A DNA stretch of 45,312 bases from Enhydrobacter aerosaccus (GTDB taxonomy: Bacteria; Pseudomonadota; Alphaproteobacteria; Reyranellales; Reyranellaceae): NCBI GenBank assembly GCA_903832005.1, contig CAIKZO010000029.1, positions 1-45,312 on the forward strand, in the 5' to 3' direction. Each line of letters begins with the position of its first letter. Position 1 is the first letter of the stretch. The notes under the pieces are model-generated. The model was not told the DNA's origin. It saw only the letters and a list, made by a program, of their open reading frames with translations, and searched no databases. Positions 34,296 through 43,492 of this stretch are shown here, in pieces. The position numbers and the translations under genes are program-made.

Positions 34296-35834
34296 ATGTT
34301 CGATGCGACGCACCGAACCTGCCTGATCCTCTACGCGCTCGTTGGCGCGTTGCTGCTGGTCTATGCGGCGGGCGCTTTCGTCGTCGGTCCATCGATGACC
34401 AGCGACAGCGCCTGGGGATTCCTGGTTCTCGATTCGATGACGGACGGCGCGCCGTTCAATCAATGGACGGAGCCCGATCCGGACGACATCGCGGAAGACC
34501 ACCAGACGTTCCAGGCGGCCTGGGCGCCGGGCCAGTATCTGCTGCCCGCTGCGGCGGAGCGGCTGGGCTTCACCCTTGGCGCGGCCACCAATGTCGTCAC
34601 GCTGATCTTCTCGGCGCTGGGTCTGCTCGGTTGGCACCGGCTTTATCGCGCGTGGGGATTCCCGCCGCTCAGTTGCGCGATGGCGCTCGCCGTCATCGCG
34701 GGCGGAAAATTGTTCGCCCTGCCGTTCGGCATCTACAACGGCGGGGAAGTCCTGCTGTTCGGCACCCTTCCGTGGTTCACCCTGCTCCTCTGGAAGGCGC
34801 GCGCGCTGAGGCCAGCACAGGCCGTCGCGATCGGGCTCGGCGTCGTGGTGCTGGTGTTCGTCAAGCTCTCGGGGCTCGTGTTTGGGCTGGCGGCCCTGGC
34901 GGCCATCGCCGCTCCCGATCTCTGGCCGTCGCCTGTCGTGAAGATGCGCCGGCCGGTGACGGCATTCGCGATTGCGTTGGTCGTCTCGGGCGCCTTCTAC
35001 GTCTGCTGGACGTCGCGCGGGTGGACGGCGGCCGACGTCCAGGGGCTTCATCCGGAGCGGCTGCTGACCCACGCCGCGGCCGGCGTGTCGGCGGCGTTGA
35101 CCAGCATGCTCTCGTTGGGCGACCTGGCGGCGCGCGTCTTCACCGGTCTCAACGATCCGATCCTGCCCTCTCTCGACCCGATCTACATCGCAGCGAGCGT
35201 GCCGGCGCTGGCGCTCCTGTTCTTCGTGAGCCGCCGCCTCCGTCCCTCCTTCCCGGACTACCTGCGGTTCGCCCTCACGCTCTCGGCGATCTACATCGCG
35301 GTGCTGACGATCGTGTACGTCGTCGACGGCGCAATCATCGTCGAGGACCGGCACTACCGCCCGATCGGGCTGGTCCTGCTGATCGGGGTCGTGCACGTCC
35401 TCGCCGCGGTTCGGGGGCCGGGCAGGGTGGCCGTCATCGGCGTCGCCGCGCTGTCGTTCACATATGGCGTCGCCTCATACGCCAACCATTTGAAAGAAAA
35501 CCTCGCCCATCCCCGCAGCGAGCGTGGCTTTCGCTATGCCAACCTCTCGCGGCCTGTGCTGGATTTCCTCAAGAGCGACCCGTCGCTCGTGGGGCCACGG
35601 TCCGTCGTGGTCGTCCCCACGCCGGAACTCCGGCTCGATCTCCGCCACGCACGCGTGATCGTCGGCGACCAGGTGCAGACCTGGCACGGTCGCGTGGACA
35701 GGCTGACAGTCGTGCTTCCGAACAAGTACCTGGAGGACGGTTCGGCCAACTGGCTTCTCGGCGCCTTCGTCGACTACGACCAGGCCAAATGGGTGAAGCA
35801 CTCCTTCGAGGACTTCACCTGGTTCGTGCAATAG
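34296..35834 (+). CDS. Polytopic membrane protein of unknown function, GT-C-like layout
   Basis: A 512-residue protein with about ten hydrophobic segments and a soluble C-terminus of about 100 residues. After TM1 an acidic outer loop (MTSDSAWGFLVLDS, TEPDPDDIAEDHQTFQ) recalls the first loop of GT-C glycosyltransferases. The C-terminal domain (VVVVPTPELRLDLRHARV) is not recognised. It starts nine bases after the oxidoreductase gene with only a weak ribosome site. The palindromic repeat at 35849 follows. Confidence 0.78.
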   Translation: MFDATHRTCLILYALVGALLLVYAAGAFVVGPSMTSDSAWGFLVLDSMTDGAPFNQWTEPDPDDIAEDHQTFQAAWAPGQYLLPAAAERLGFTLGAATNVVTLIFSALGLLGWHRLYRAWGFPPLSCAMALAVIAGGKLFALPFGIYNGGEVLLFGTLPWFTLLLWKARALRPAQAVAIGLGVVVLVFVKLSGLVFGLAALAAIAAPDLWPSPVVKMRRPVTAFAIALVVSGAFYVCWTSRGWTAADVQGLHPERLLTHAAAGVSAALTSMLSLGDLAARVFTGLNDPILPSLDPIYIAASVPALALLFFVSRRLRPSFPDYLRFALTLSAIYIAVLTIVYVVDGAIIVEDRHYRPIGLVLLIGVVHVLAAVRGPGRVAVIGVAALSFTYGVASYANHLKENLAHPRSERGFRYANLSRPVLDFLKSDPSLVGPRSVVVVPTPELRLDLRHARVIVGDQVQTWHGRVDRLTVVLPNKYLEDGSANWLLGAFVDYDQAKWVKHSFEDFTWFVQ

Positions 35835-35848
35835 CGCGCCTTCATGTT

Positions 35849-35943
35849 CCTCTCCCCCGCTAGGGGGAGAGGCTAGGTGAGGGGGCCGCGACCATCGCCT
35901 GTAACACCCTCACCCAACCTCTCCCTCTAGCGAGGGAGAGGAG
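35849..35943. repeat. Pair of inverted palindromic repeat elements
   Basis: The left copy (35849-35886) is CCTCTCCCCC-GC-TAGGGGGAGAGG followed by CTAGGTGAGGGGG. The right copy (35905-35943) is a near match in reverse orientation, so together they can fold into one long hairpin. A third copy sits at 43493-43530. Such 38-base units are typical dispersed intergenic repeats. Here they lie between convergent genes and may also act as a terminator. Confidence 0.8.
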
Positions 35944-35959
35944 CTTGAGGAGAGAAGCC

Positions 35960-37243
35960 CTAGTGCCGCGAAATCTCCGCGCGGCCGACCACCATATGAT
36001 GAACCTCGTCGGGGCCATCCGCGAAGCGGAGCGTGCGCTGCTGGGCGTACATCTCGGCGAGCGGAGTCCAATGCGAGATGCCGGTGGCGCCGTGGATCTG
36101 GATCGCCTGGTCGATGATCAGGCAGACCTTCTCCGGCACCATCGCCTTGACCATGCTGACCCACACGCGGGCCTCGCGGTTGCCGAGCACGTCCATCGCC
36201 TTGGCGGCCTTCAGCACCATCAGCCGCATCGCCTCGATCTCGATACGCGCGCGCGACACCAGTTCGAGGTTCTTGCCCAACTGAATGAGCTGCTTGCCGA
36301 ACGCCGAGCGCGTGGAGCCGCGCTTGACCATGAGGTCGAGCGCCTTTTCGGCCGCACCGATCGAGCGCATGCAGTGATGGATGCGGCCCGGTCCGAGGCG
36401 CACCTGCGAGATCTCGAAGCCGCGGCCTTCGCCCAGCAGGATGTTGGAGGCGGGCACGCGGCAGTTGGTGAAGCGCAGGTGCATGTGGCCACGCGGCGCG
36501 TGGTCCTGGCCGAACACGTGCATCGGCCCCAGGATCTCGAGGCCGGGCGTGCCCATCGGCACCAGGATCTGCGACTGCTGGAACTGCGGCGAGGCGTCGG
36601 GGCTGGTCTTGACCATGACGATCATGATCTTGCAGCGCGGATCGCCGGCGCCGGAGATGTAGTACTTCTCGCCGTTGATCACCCACTCGTCGCCGACCAG
36701 CTCGGCGCGCGTCTCGATGTTCTTGGCGTCGGAGGAGGCGACCTTCGGCTCGGTCATGGCGTAGGCCGAGCGGATCTCGCCGTTGAGCAGCGGCTCCAGC
36801 CACTTCTTCTTCTGTTCGGGCGTGCCGACCTTCTCCAGCACTTCCATGTTGCCGGTGTCGGGCGCGGAGCAGTTGAGCGACTCGGCCGCCAGCGGATGCT
36901 TGCCCAGTTCGGCCGCGATATAGGCGTAGTCGAGGTTGGTCAGCCCGCGGCCGATCTCGGAGTGGGGCAGGAAGAAGTTCCAGAGGCCGGCCTTCTTGGC
37001 CTTGTCCTTGGCCTTCTCCAGCAGCTCGAGCTGCCCGGGCGCCCACGACCAGCGATCCTTGCGGCCTTCACCGAGCTTGAAGAACTCCTCGGTGATCGGC
37101 GCCACGTTCTCCTCGATGTGCTTCATCACCGCATCGAACAGCGGCTGCGACTCCTTCGACATGGCGAGGTTGTTCAGCTCGGCATCGAGGTCGGGACGGG
37201 GCGGCTTGGCGGCCGGCTTGAGGGTGGGCGATGGGGCGTTCAT
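35960..37243 (-). CDS. Acyl-CoA dehydrogenase, ACAD10/11-like
   Basis: A 427-residue flavoprotein. AYAMTEPKVASSDAKNIET and WVINGEKYYISGAGDP are the FAD/substrate motifs. LGPGRIHHCMRSIGAAEKAL and the end MYAQQRTLRFADGPDEVHHMVVGR mark the ACAD10/11-like group of larger acyl-CoA dehydrogenases. It performs alpha,beta-dehydrogenation of acyl-CoA, passing electrons to ETF. GGAGGAGACCC precedes the ATG. It converges with the membrane-protein gene across the repeat pair. No partner genes are next to it. Confidence 0.94.
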   Translation of the reverse strand: MNAPSPTLKPAAKPPRPDLDAELNNLAMSKESQPLFDAVMKHIEENVAPITEEFFKLGEGRKDRWSWAPGQLELLEKAKDKAKKAGLWNFFLPHSEIGRGLTNLDYAYIAAELGKHPLAAESLNCSAPDTGNMEVLEKVGTPEQKKKWLEPLLNGEIRSAYAMTEPKVASSDAKNIETRAELVGDEWVINGEKYYISGAGDPRCKIMIVMVKTSPDASPQFQQSQILVPMGTPGLEILGPMHVFGQDHAPRGHMHLRFTNCRVPASNILLGEGRGFEISQVRLGPGRIHHCMRSIGAAEKALDLMVKRGSTRSAFGKQLIQLGKNLELVSRARIEIEAMRLMVLKAAKAMDVLGNREARVWVSMVKAMVPEKVCLIIDQAIQIHGATGISHWTPLAEMYAQQRTLRFADGPDEVHHMVVGRAEISRH

Positions 37244-37407
37244 GTGGGGTCTCCTCCTGAATTCAGGGGGAGACCCTAGACGAGATTCGGCAGGCGCGAA
37301 ATCGCGTCACGCGGAAATTCCAACTGTAAGCGAGATTGGAAGTTGTGCTTAGCGAGGACTTTGCTTCTACCGTTCAACGGATTTTTAGATCGCATTGCTG
37401 CATAGCG

Positions 37408-40227
37408 CTATTTGAGTCGAAGCTCTTCGTAAATTTCTGCCATTCCGCGAATACTGCGAAGCTTATCCGCTATCTTGACTGAACGTTCGCGCTCACCGTG
37501 CCGCGATAGCTCGCGGAGCAATTCCTTCATGCGGTCTTTGTAATCCGAGTATGGGACTTGAGTGTCAACCATACGCTCGAATGCCGCTGCTATGGCGGGA
37601 GGGTTTTGTGGCAAGAGCCGTATTAATTGTTCAGAAAATTCAAACGCAGAAAAGTCACGGCCAACGTGGGCGGCCAATCGATCCAGCCACTCAACCTCCT
37701 CTTTGCCTATCGTGCGCAAATATACAACTAGACGCGCCAAATGCTGCAGAAGATCAGCGCTGTCTTCGCCAGTTTGTTTTTGCCAGGCCATGCAATAGCG
37801 GAGGAAATCCAATATTCTATTTACGACCGGTTCATCCAATTTTTGGCTTCTAAAGCTCCAATAGAGATCGGCTATGTCTTCTAGGTCGCTGGTCCAGCGA
37901 TTCTTGAAGAATAGCTGCATGCGCGCGGAGTCGAGGTCTTCATCCTGCCACACGTACGCGAGCGCAACCCGCTCAACTAATTTCTCCCGCGTATGTCTCC
38001 CTTTTGTGATCAATCCGAGCGCACTTTCTATGAGCTCTCGTTGATTGAGTAGGCGATATATCGAGCGCGTGGCTGGCGCATACGCGAGCCCACCTAGTCC
38101 GCTCAGAAGGTTGGGTTCGCAATCAAGAGGGAAGAGCGCGGGAATATTTTTCTCCAACCACGGCCGATTTAGATATTCTAAATTTGCGATGTAGGCGCCA
38201 GCTAGCGTGGAGAATTCGAAGTTCGCGTTCTTCGCTTTTGCCACTTCGGCATCGAACGTGGGCTCGGCTCTTTTCCATACCTCGGCATGGCTTTTCTCGT
38301 CGGCTTTGTCCGCAAGGCGTGCTTCTCGGAGGGTATGATTGACGAGAGCTTCAATCGCTTTCCCTCGATGCGAGTTAATCGCTTGTGACATGGGGTCTTC
38401 GCCGGGCGCGTCGACTCCCTGAGTCTTGTCGAGCAATGTCTGAATTAAGGGCCATGCTCGCGGTAGCAACGAAGGATCGTATGCTTTCTCATCTTTCTTG
38501 GTGCCAGCCTCTAGAAAATCTGCGATTAGGCCAATTATCCAGTCGGCGCCAAGTGTGAGCACTTCGCTTGAGGTAGGCTCCGAGGGTCCCCATAGCGTAG
38601 TTTCCGACAGAAGGCTTTCGAAGTGTCCAAGTAGCGTTTCCCAAGTTTTGTCCCAAGCGACTTTGTTGTGCTGATCTCCTTCTGCATCCCAAAGTCGCTT
38701 GAAACCATTAAGGACCCCGTACTGATAGGCATACTTGGCGCTGCGAAGTTTCGGAAGGATACGAGAAAATACGCTTGGATCTATCTCAACGGCGTCAGCC
38801 AGTGTGTCTGACACGGCCCTTATGGTTGGGCCATTCCAAGAGTCTACTTCTTTGAAGTCGTTAAGACGGCGAACCAGGCTGCCATCGTAAGCGAACGTTA
38901 CGAGTTCGGCTGACGTAAATGCCGATGGCCCGAAGCCCCATCTCGATTCGGAATATGCAAGAAAATCTGGATGATCGACAATTGGGCTAAGAGCAGAATC
39001 GTCGGCGAGACTGGAATACGCGTCGTCCGCTGGTCGATATCCTTTGCCTTCAATCGCGGAGAGCCATCGGAGGCGCAGCAGTTGAGAGGCCTTCTCTTGT
39101 CGCTCAGCATCCGCTTTGGCTTCAATGGCATTGATGATCTGCAAGGTCTTCGCCTTATGCTGCTCGGGAAAAGATGCGAACCGCCTTTGCAGTAAGTTGT
39201 ACAATTCGTGGAGAGTTCCCAACTTGAATAAACCGTCGTCCAAATGGTCGAGGAACCGAGCGCCCAACTCCGTCCACTTTTCCGCAAAGATATAAATTGC
39301 GAGGCGCCGAGCAATTTCGCTTTCATCCGCAAGAAGACCCGAGAGGAAATCCCCAGCTTGGTTTGGGTTAACGTCAACCCAATTGGCAATAACCTCGCGT
39401 GCGCCCTCTACAAAAGTATTCTCAACTCGCTGCCATTCGTGGTTCTGTTCGTGATCTTCGATGGCTGGGCGGAGTAAGGACGTAGGGAGGTCTCTGCCGT
39501 TCTCCCTAAACACTTCTTTTGCCCGCTCGGTCAACAGAGTTGCCGCGCAATCGCCTACGCGCCGACCCAACTCATTCATGTGATGCCGAACAATCTCTCT
39601 CAGCCAATAGTCGTCGGCGATCGAAATTAACTTCTGATCGCCTGATTGGTTAGTGCCGCGCTTGAGTGCCGTAACATGTCTCAGGACGTCGCATGCCTTG
39701 CGCCATTGTGCCGATTCGGTACTGCCCAGCACGCGGGAGAGAAGCCCCTCATCTAGCGCCGCTGTCACAAGGCCAGTATCAAATTTGCTTCCTAGCCATA
39801 TCGGGATGAGGTCGATTACGCTGGCGTCGACTGTCTCGATTGGCACCGATCCTACTATCTCGGCGAACTTGTGGTACGTGTGGTAGTTATCAGGCTCTGT
39901 ATTCGCAACAGCGTTACTTACAGCCTTAACGACACTTAAGACCTTGCGAGCCAATTCGAAGTCATTTGCCTCTCTCGATTTGCGCGCGCACTTTTCGAGA
40001 TAATCCAAGGCGGGCCAATATGGAATGGTCAGGTACTTGCCGTCGGGGGTTGCGATCGGCCTCGGATTATTCGATGACGAAAACAGACCAGCATTTGACA
40101 GCGCGTCGAAGAAGTCCGCGAAGCTGTCTCTTTCAAGCAGTGCTTCAAAACCCCACTTCGCCGCTTCTGTGTCGGCTTTCATGGCGTTTACAAAGGCCTG
40201 GTGGTTAGTGCTGAGTGGCGTAGTCAT
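37408..40227 (-). CDS. 939-residue predicted helical protein partnered with SIR2 (putative defence sensor)
   Basis: I do not recognise the family. The protein appears almost wholly alpha-helical, rich in Leu, Ala, Glu and Trp, with stretches that look like irregular helical repeats (DYLEKCARKSREANDFELARK, LLQRRFASFPEQHKAKTLQI). It has no signal peptide, no membrane helix and no Walker A motif. Its ATG overlaps the SIR2 gene stop (ATGA), so the two are coupled. G+C is about 50-57% in sampled lines, clearly below the neighbours, which indicates transfer. By analogy with defence systems that pair a SIR2 NADase with a large partner, it could sense phage or hold the effector inactive. That is inference. 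Confidence 0.88.
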   Translation of the reverse strand: MTTPLSTNHQAFVNAMKADTEAAKWGFEALLERDSFADFFDALSNAGLFSSSNNPRPIATPDGKYLTIPYWPALDYLEKCARKSREANDFELARKVLSVVKAVSNAVANTEPDNYHTYHKFAEIVGSVPIETVDASVIDLIPIWLGSKFDTGLVTAALDEGLLSRVLGSTESAQWRKACDVLRHVTALKRGTNQSGDQKLISIADDYWLREIVRHHMNELGRRVGDCAATLLTERAKEVFRENGRDLPTSLLRPAIEDHEQNHEWQRVENTFVEGAREVIANWVDVNPNQAGDFLSGLLADESEIARRLAIYIFAEKWTELGARFLDHLDDGLFKLGTLHELYNLLQRRFASFPEQHKAKTLQIINAIEAKADAERQEKASQLLRLRWLSAIEGKGYRPADDAYSSLADDSALSPIVDHPDFLAYSESRWGFGPSAFTSAELVTFAYDGSLVRRLNDFKEVDSWNGPTIRAVSDTLADAVEIDPSVFSRILPKLRSAKYAYQYGVLNGFKRLWDAEGDQHNKVAWDKTWETLLGHFESLLSETTLWGPSEPTSSEVLTLGADWIIGLIADFLEAGTKKDEKAYDPSLLPRAWPLIQTLLDKTQGVDAPGEDPMSQAINSHRGKAIEALVNHTLREARLADKADEKSHAEVWKRAEPTFDAEVAKAKNANFEFSTLAGAYIANLEYLNRPWLEKNIPALFPLDCEPNLLSGLGGLAYAPATRSIYRLLNQRELIESALGLITKGRHTREKLVERVALAYVWQDEDLDSARMQLFFKNRWTSDLEDIADLYWSFRSQKLDEPVVNRILDFLRYCMAWQKQTGEDSADLLQHLARLVVYLRTIGKEEVEWLDRLAAHVGRDFSAFEFSEQLIRLLPQNPPAIAAAFERMVDTQVPYSDYKDRMKELLRELSRHGERERSVKIADKLRSIRGMAEIYEELRLK

Positions 40228-41240
40228 CCTAGTAGACTCCGCATTTCGGCTCGCTTCTGCAGCGACAGTGTCGATCCCACCGGGACAACCTGAGCCAGAT
40301 GCTCAAGTACGTCGACGAGCTGTGCCCAGTTTTTGTGGTCGAGCGAAAAAGGTAGAAGCTGCACTCCAATTTCCGCAAAGTATTTTTCCAAGCTTGAGGC
40401 CAAGTCACGCTGATGAGAATAAAAGCCCTGCAGCATGAAGTGGCGAGGCCCTTCCCGAGGCCCTTTCGCGTCGCGCGATGAATCAAGCTTAACGTCGCGA
40501 GCCTTCTGGATTACGTATTCGAGAATTTCGAGCTCCTCCAACCCGTATCCGATGAACAAGACGTTCTTCAGGCGAAACAACTCTTCGAGAAACACGAGAT
40601 AGGGATTCTCTTTTGGCGCTGTCGACGAAATGGCATGATTTGCATAGCGCGCAAGATAGTCGCGGGTCGTTACGACCATCGTCTTTCGGTCTCGCACCGA
40701 CCCATGGATGTGCAGAACGCTATTAGGCGTGTTTAGCCTATCAAAGCTCAGGTCTTCGACTCTGTAGTAGACGTTGCGCCGAATGATTGGGGCAGTGGAG
40801 GGCGCGGGTATTGGCGGAGCGGCCGCGTGCGGAAGCTGGGCAGCGGGTGAGTCCAACCAGTCGTCATAGTTCGTTGTCACAAATATGTTGGCAAGCCGTT
40901 CCAAAGCGCTATAGGCCCGCACCCCTTGACCGATGGCGGCGAGATCAGTCGGCTTCAGAACCTGCGCATAGTCGATCGCGGTGGCATGGTCGACCTCGAG
41001 TGACGCTGCCAACGACAGCTGAACTCGAGGACTTAGATGGCCAAGCTGCTCCAGATACGAATAGTTTATTTTTCGGTTGTCGACGAAGAAACGAAGGCAA
41101 CGGCTCGCGAATTCTCGCCAGTCTGGACATCCGCCGAGCTTCGACAGACCGGCTCCGATAAATGGGATGAGGCTGCCCTGACTCGCGGCGACCCGGAGGC
41201 GCTCTGGTATTGCCGGAAACGCTTGGAGTTCGTCAGCCAT
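40224..41240 (-). CDS. SIR2-like domain protein (putative NAD+-depleting effector)
   Basis: A 338-residue protein with a SIR2-type Rossmann domain over residues about 20-240. The motifs are LIPFIGAGLSKLGGCPDW (GAGLS at 29-33), IFVTTNYDDWLD (TTNYD at 122-126), LHIHGSVRD with catalytic His179, and VLFIGYGLEELEILEY (about 227-242). No zinc-binding Cys set of the deacetylase sirtuins is present, as in bacterial SIR2 NADases used in phage defence. The C-terminal 100 residues (HFMLQGFYSHQRDL and on) are of unknown family. The ATG at 41240 has only a weak AGG site. It starts 20 bp after the ThDP enzyme gene on the same strand. Low G+C is shared with its partner. Confidence 0.9.
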   Translation of the reverse strand: MADELQAFPAIPERLRVAASQGSLIPFIGAGLSKLGGCPDWREFASRCLRFFVDNRKINYSYLEQLGHLSPRVQLSLAASLEVDHATAIDYAQVLKPTDLAAIGQGVRAYSALERLANIFVTTNYDDWLDSPAAQLPHAAAPPIPAPSTAPIIRRNVYYRVEDLSFDRLNTPNSVLHIHGSVRDRKTMVVTTRDYLARYANHAISSTAPKENPYLVFLEELFRLKNVLFIGYGLEELEILEYVIQKARDVKLDSSRDAKGPREGPRHFMLQGFYSHQRDLASSLEKYFAEIGVQLLPFSLDHKNWAQLVDVLEHLAQVVPVGSTLSLQKRAEMRSLLG

Positions 41241-41260
41241 CTTTGATGCCTGTTGAACTC

Positions 41261-42928
41261 TCACGCTTCGCCGTAATGCACCCGCCGATACGCCCGTGAC
41301 GGGATCAGGTCGTCGATGTGCACATCCCACAGCGTGCCGATGTTCGCGCCCTGGTGTTCCTTGAACAGCGACGGGAACTTGCCCATCTGCGTGATCGAGG
41401 CGCCGCGCAGGCCGAAGCCGGTGGCGGCGGCGGCCAGATCGCCGCGGCCGTGCACGGCTTCCTTCGCGGTGATATTGTTGGCGCGGAACTTGTGGACCTC
41501 GGCGCCGTAGCCGCCGTCGTTCATGATCGCCATCAGCATCTTGATGCCGTGGCGGCGGATCGTCTCCAGCTCCTGCACGTGCATCATCAGGCTGCCGTCG
41601 CCCTCGACCAGCAGCACCTTGCCGTCGCCGCGCGCGGCGGCGATGCCGACGGCGGCGGGGAGCGCCGAGCCGATCGCGCCGAAGTCGTTGACCACGTGAT
41701 AGCGCTCGGCCGCGCGGCCCTTCATGAACGTCATCACCATGCTGAAGTAGTGGCCGGCGCCGACCACGATCTCCCAATCCTTCGGCACCGCCTGGTCGAG
41801 CTCGACCACCATCTTGCGCGGGTCGAGCGTGTTGGCCTGCACGGGGTATTGCTTGCCGTCGGGCGTGTCGCCCGCGATCAGCTTGGCCATGTCGGCGGTG
41901 CGGAAGCCGGTCTTCTTGATGCCGCGCTGTTCCATGCGGTTGACGATCGCTTCGGCGGCGGCGCGCGCGTCGGCGCGGACGTGCAGGTCCGCCGTGCGCA
42001 ATCCCTGCCACAGGCCGCGCGGGTTGGTGTCGATCTGGATGGTGCGCGCGCCGGGATAGAGATAGCCGCCCTCGGTCGTGTAGTGGCCGAGCGCCGCGCC
42101 CGCGCCGATCACCAGGTCGGCCTCGGCGAAGCGCTCGCGCGAGAAGTCGCTGGCGAAAGCACCGGCGATGTCGAGTGCGTAGGGGTTGCCGTCGAACAGG
42201 CCCTTGCCGAGCAGCGACGTGGCGGTGAGCGCGCCTGCTTGCGCGGCGAGCGCTTCGAGCGCGGGCGCGGCGCCGGAGAGGATCGCGCCGCGGCCGGCGA
42301 TCAGGATCGGCTTCTCGGCCTCGGCGATCATGTCGACGACCCTGTCGACGATCGCGGGATCGGGCAGCGGGCGCTGCGCCGCCGGCAGCAGGTCGGACGA
42401 GGGCGTGTAGTCGGTCATGTGCGGCCACGCCTGCTTCTGCAGGTCCATCGGCACGCTCAGGACAACCGGGCGCTGCTCGGACGTCGCCACGAGGAAGGCC
42501 TCGCGCACATTGTCGAGCAGGCGGTCGATGTGCTTCACGCCGACATAGTGCGCGCCGCAGGCCAGCGCGAGCGGCGCCATGTCGATCTGCTGCAGGTACC
42601 ACGAGGCGCCGATCGGCGAATCGCCGGCGAACACCACGATCGGCACGTTGCCGCGCGCGGCGATGGTGAGCGCGGTCATGACCTGGGTGAAGCCCGGGCC
42701 GCAGGTCGTCGAGGCGACGCCGACCTTGCCGGTGGCGCGGGCGTAACCGTCGGCCATGGCGACGGCGCAATGCTCGTGGCGGGCGTGCCAGACCTTCATG
42801 TTCGGCAGCTCGGCCATCGCCGTCGACCAGTACATGTTGGCGTCGCCCATCAGGGTGAACAGGTGCTCGACGCCCTCGGCCGCGAAGGCGCGCGCCAGCA
42901 TGTCGGAGACTTTCAGCTTGCCGCTCAT
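41261..42928 (-). CDS. Thiamine diphosphate-dependent enzyme, acetolactate synthase large-subunit-like
   Basis: A 555-residue ThDP enzyme. The N-terminal PYR domain has HARHEHCAVAMADGYARATG with the activating Glu and TTCGPGFTQVMTAL. The central domain has RPVVLSVPMDLQ. The C-terminal PP domain carries GDGSLMMHVQELETI and, after about 20 residues, MNDGGYGAE, the metal/diphosphate motif. Acetolactate synthase, oxalyl-CoA decarboxylase, benzoylformate decarboxylase and relatives share this plan, and the reaction cannot be told from sequence alone. The ATG at 42928 overlaps the coxG-like stop (ATGA). No ilvN-type small subunit is present, so a catabolic role is more likely than valine synthesis. 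Confidence 0.9.
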   Translation of the reverse strand: MSGKLKVSDMLARAFAAEGVEHLFTLMGDANMYWSTAMAELPNMKVWHARHEHCAVAMADGYARATGKVGVASTTCGPGFTQVMTALTIAARGNVPIVVFAGDSPIGASWYLQQIDMAPLALACGAHYVGVKHIDRLLDNVREAFLVATSEQRPVVLSVPMDLQKQAWPHMTDYTPSSDLLPAAQRPLPDPAIVDRVVDMIAEAEKPILIAGRGAILSGAAPALEALAAQAGALTATSLLGKGLFDGNPYALDIAGAFASDFSRERFAEADLVIGAGAALGHYTTEGGYLYPGARTIQIDTNPRGLWQGLRTADLHVRADARAAAEAIVNRMEQRGIKKTGFRTADMAKLIAGDTPDGKQYPVQANTLDPRKMVVELDQAVPKDWEIVVGAGHYFSMVMTFMKGRAAERYHVVNDFGAIGSALPAAVGIAAARGDGKVLLVEGDGSLMMHVQELETIRRHGIKMLMAIMNDGGYGAEVHKFRANNITAKEAVHGRGDLAAAATGFGLRGASITQMGKFPSLFKEHQGANIGTLWDVHIDDLIPSRAYRRVHYGEA

Positions 42929-43470
42929 TTCGAATTTCCCCTCAGCCAGGACAGGAAGGCCCGCCACAGGAGGCGGAAGCCGCTAATTTCAGCCGCGGCC
43001 GGTGGGGCGGCAACAGCTTCGGCGGATGTCGGGCCGATCTGCTTTGCAATATTCGTCGAGAATTCCGCCAGGAGGGCGCGCGCGACATGGACGCCGCCGG
43101 CATTGGCGAAGGTCTCGAGCGGCCCGCTGACGGTGAAGCTGCCCTCGATCGCGAGCTCGGTGGTGGCGCCGCCCGACACCTTGACCAGCCCGTTGGCCAG
43201 CGCCCGCGAGGCGCCACGCCCGTCGATGCCGCGTCCTTCGATGGTGCAGGTCTTGGCCGCATCGTCGAAGGCCAGGCTCGCCTCGCCTTTGAAGATCGCG
43301 ACGGTCGGCCCGAACTTCACCCGGATCGACCCGCGCCACATGCCGTCGCCCTGGTCGGGCAGCAGCGTGGCGCCGGGAATGCAAGAGGCGACCAGCGCCG
43401 GGTCGCGCAGTAGCGGCCAGACCTTGTCGACGGGGGAGGGGATGATGGTCGTCTCTGTTACCGATGGCAT
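42925..43470 (-). CDS. CoxG-like SRPBCC-domain protein
   Basis: A 181-residue protein. The START/SRPBCC fold begins ETTIIPSPVDKVWPLLRDPALVASCIPGA, the CoxG signature, with GPTVAIFKGEASLAFDD and GGATTELAIEGSFTVSGPL after it. The Ala/Pro linker and basic amphipathic tail (GFRLLWRAFLSWLRGNSK) resemble the membrane-attachment tail of CoxG, which anchors molybdenum CO dehydrogenase. No cox or other molybdenum hydroxylase genes are nearby. Instead it is coupled to a ThDP enzyme, so a ligand-binding or membrane-docking role for that enzyme is possible. Confidence 0.88.
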   Translation of the reverse strand: MPSVTETTIIPSPVDKVWPLLRDPALVASCIPGATLLPDQGDGMWRGSIRVKFGPTVAIFKGEASLAFDDAAKTCTIEGRGIDGRGASRALANGLVKVSGGATTELAIEGSFTVSGPLETFANAGGVHVARALLAEFSTNIAKQIGPTSAEAVAAPPAAAEISGFRLLWRAFLSWLRGNSK

Positions 43471-43492
43471 GAGGCGACAGTAAAGCAGAGTT

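Noticed and set aside
40224..42770. A single 848-codon minus-strand frame joining SIR2 to upstream sequence, as if a fusion protein
   Set aside because: The upstream half is an Arg-rich frame overlapping the ThDP enzyme gene in another frame. SIR2 homology begins at the ATG at 41240.
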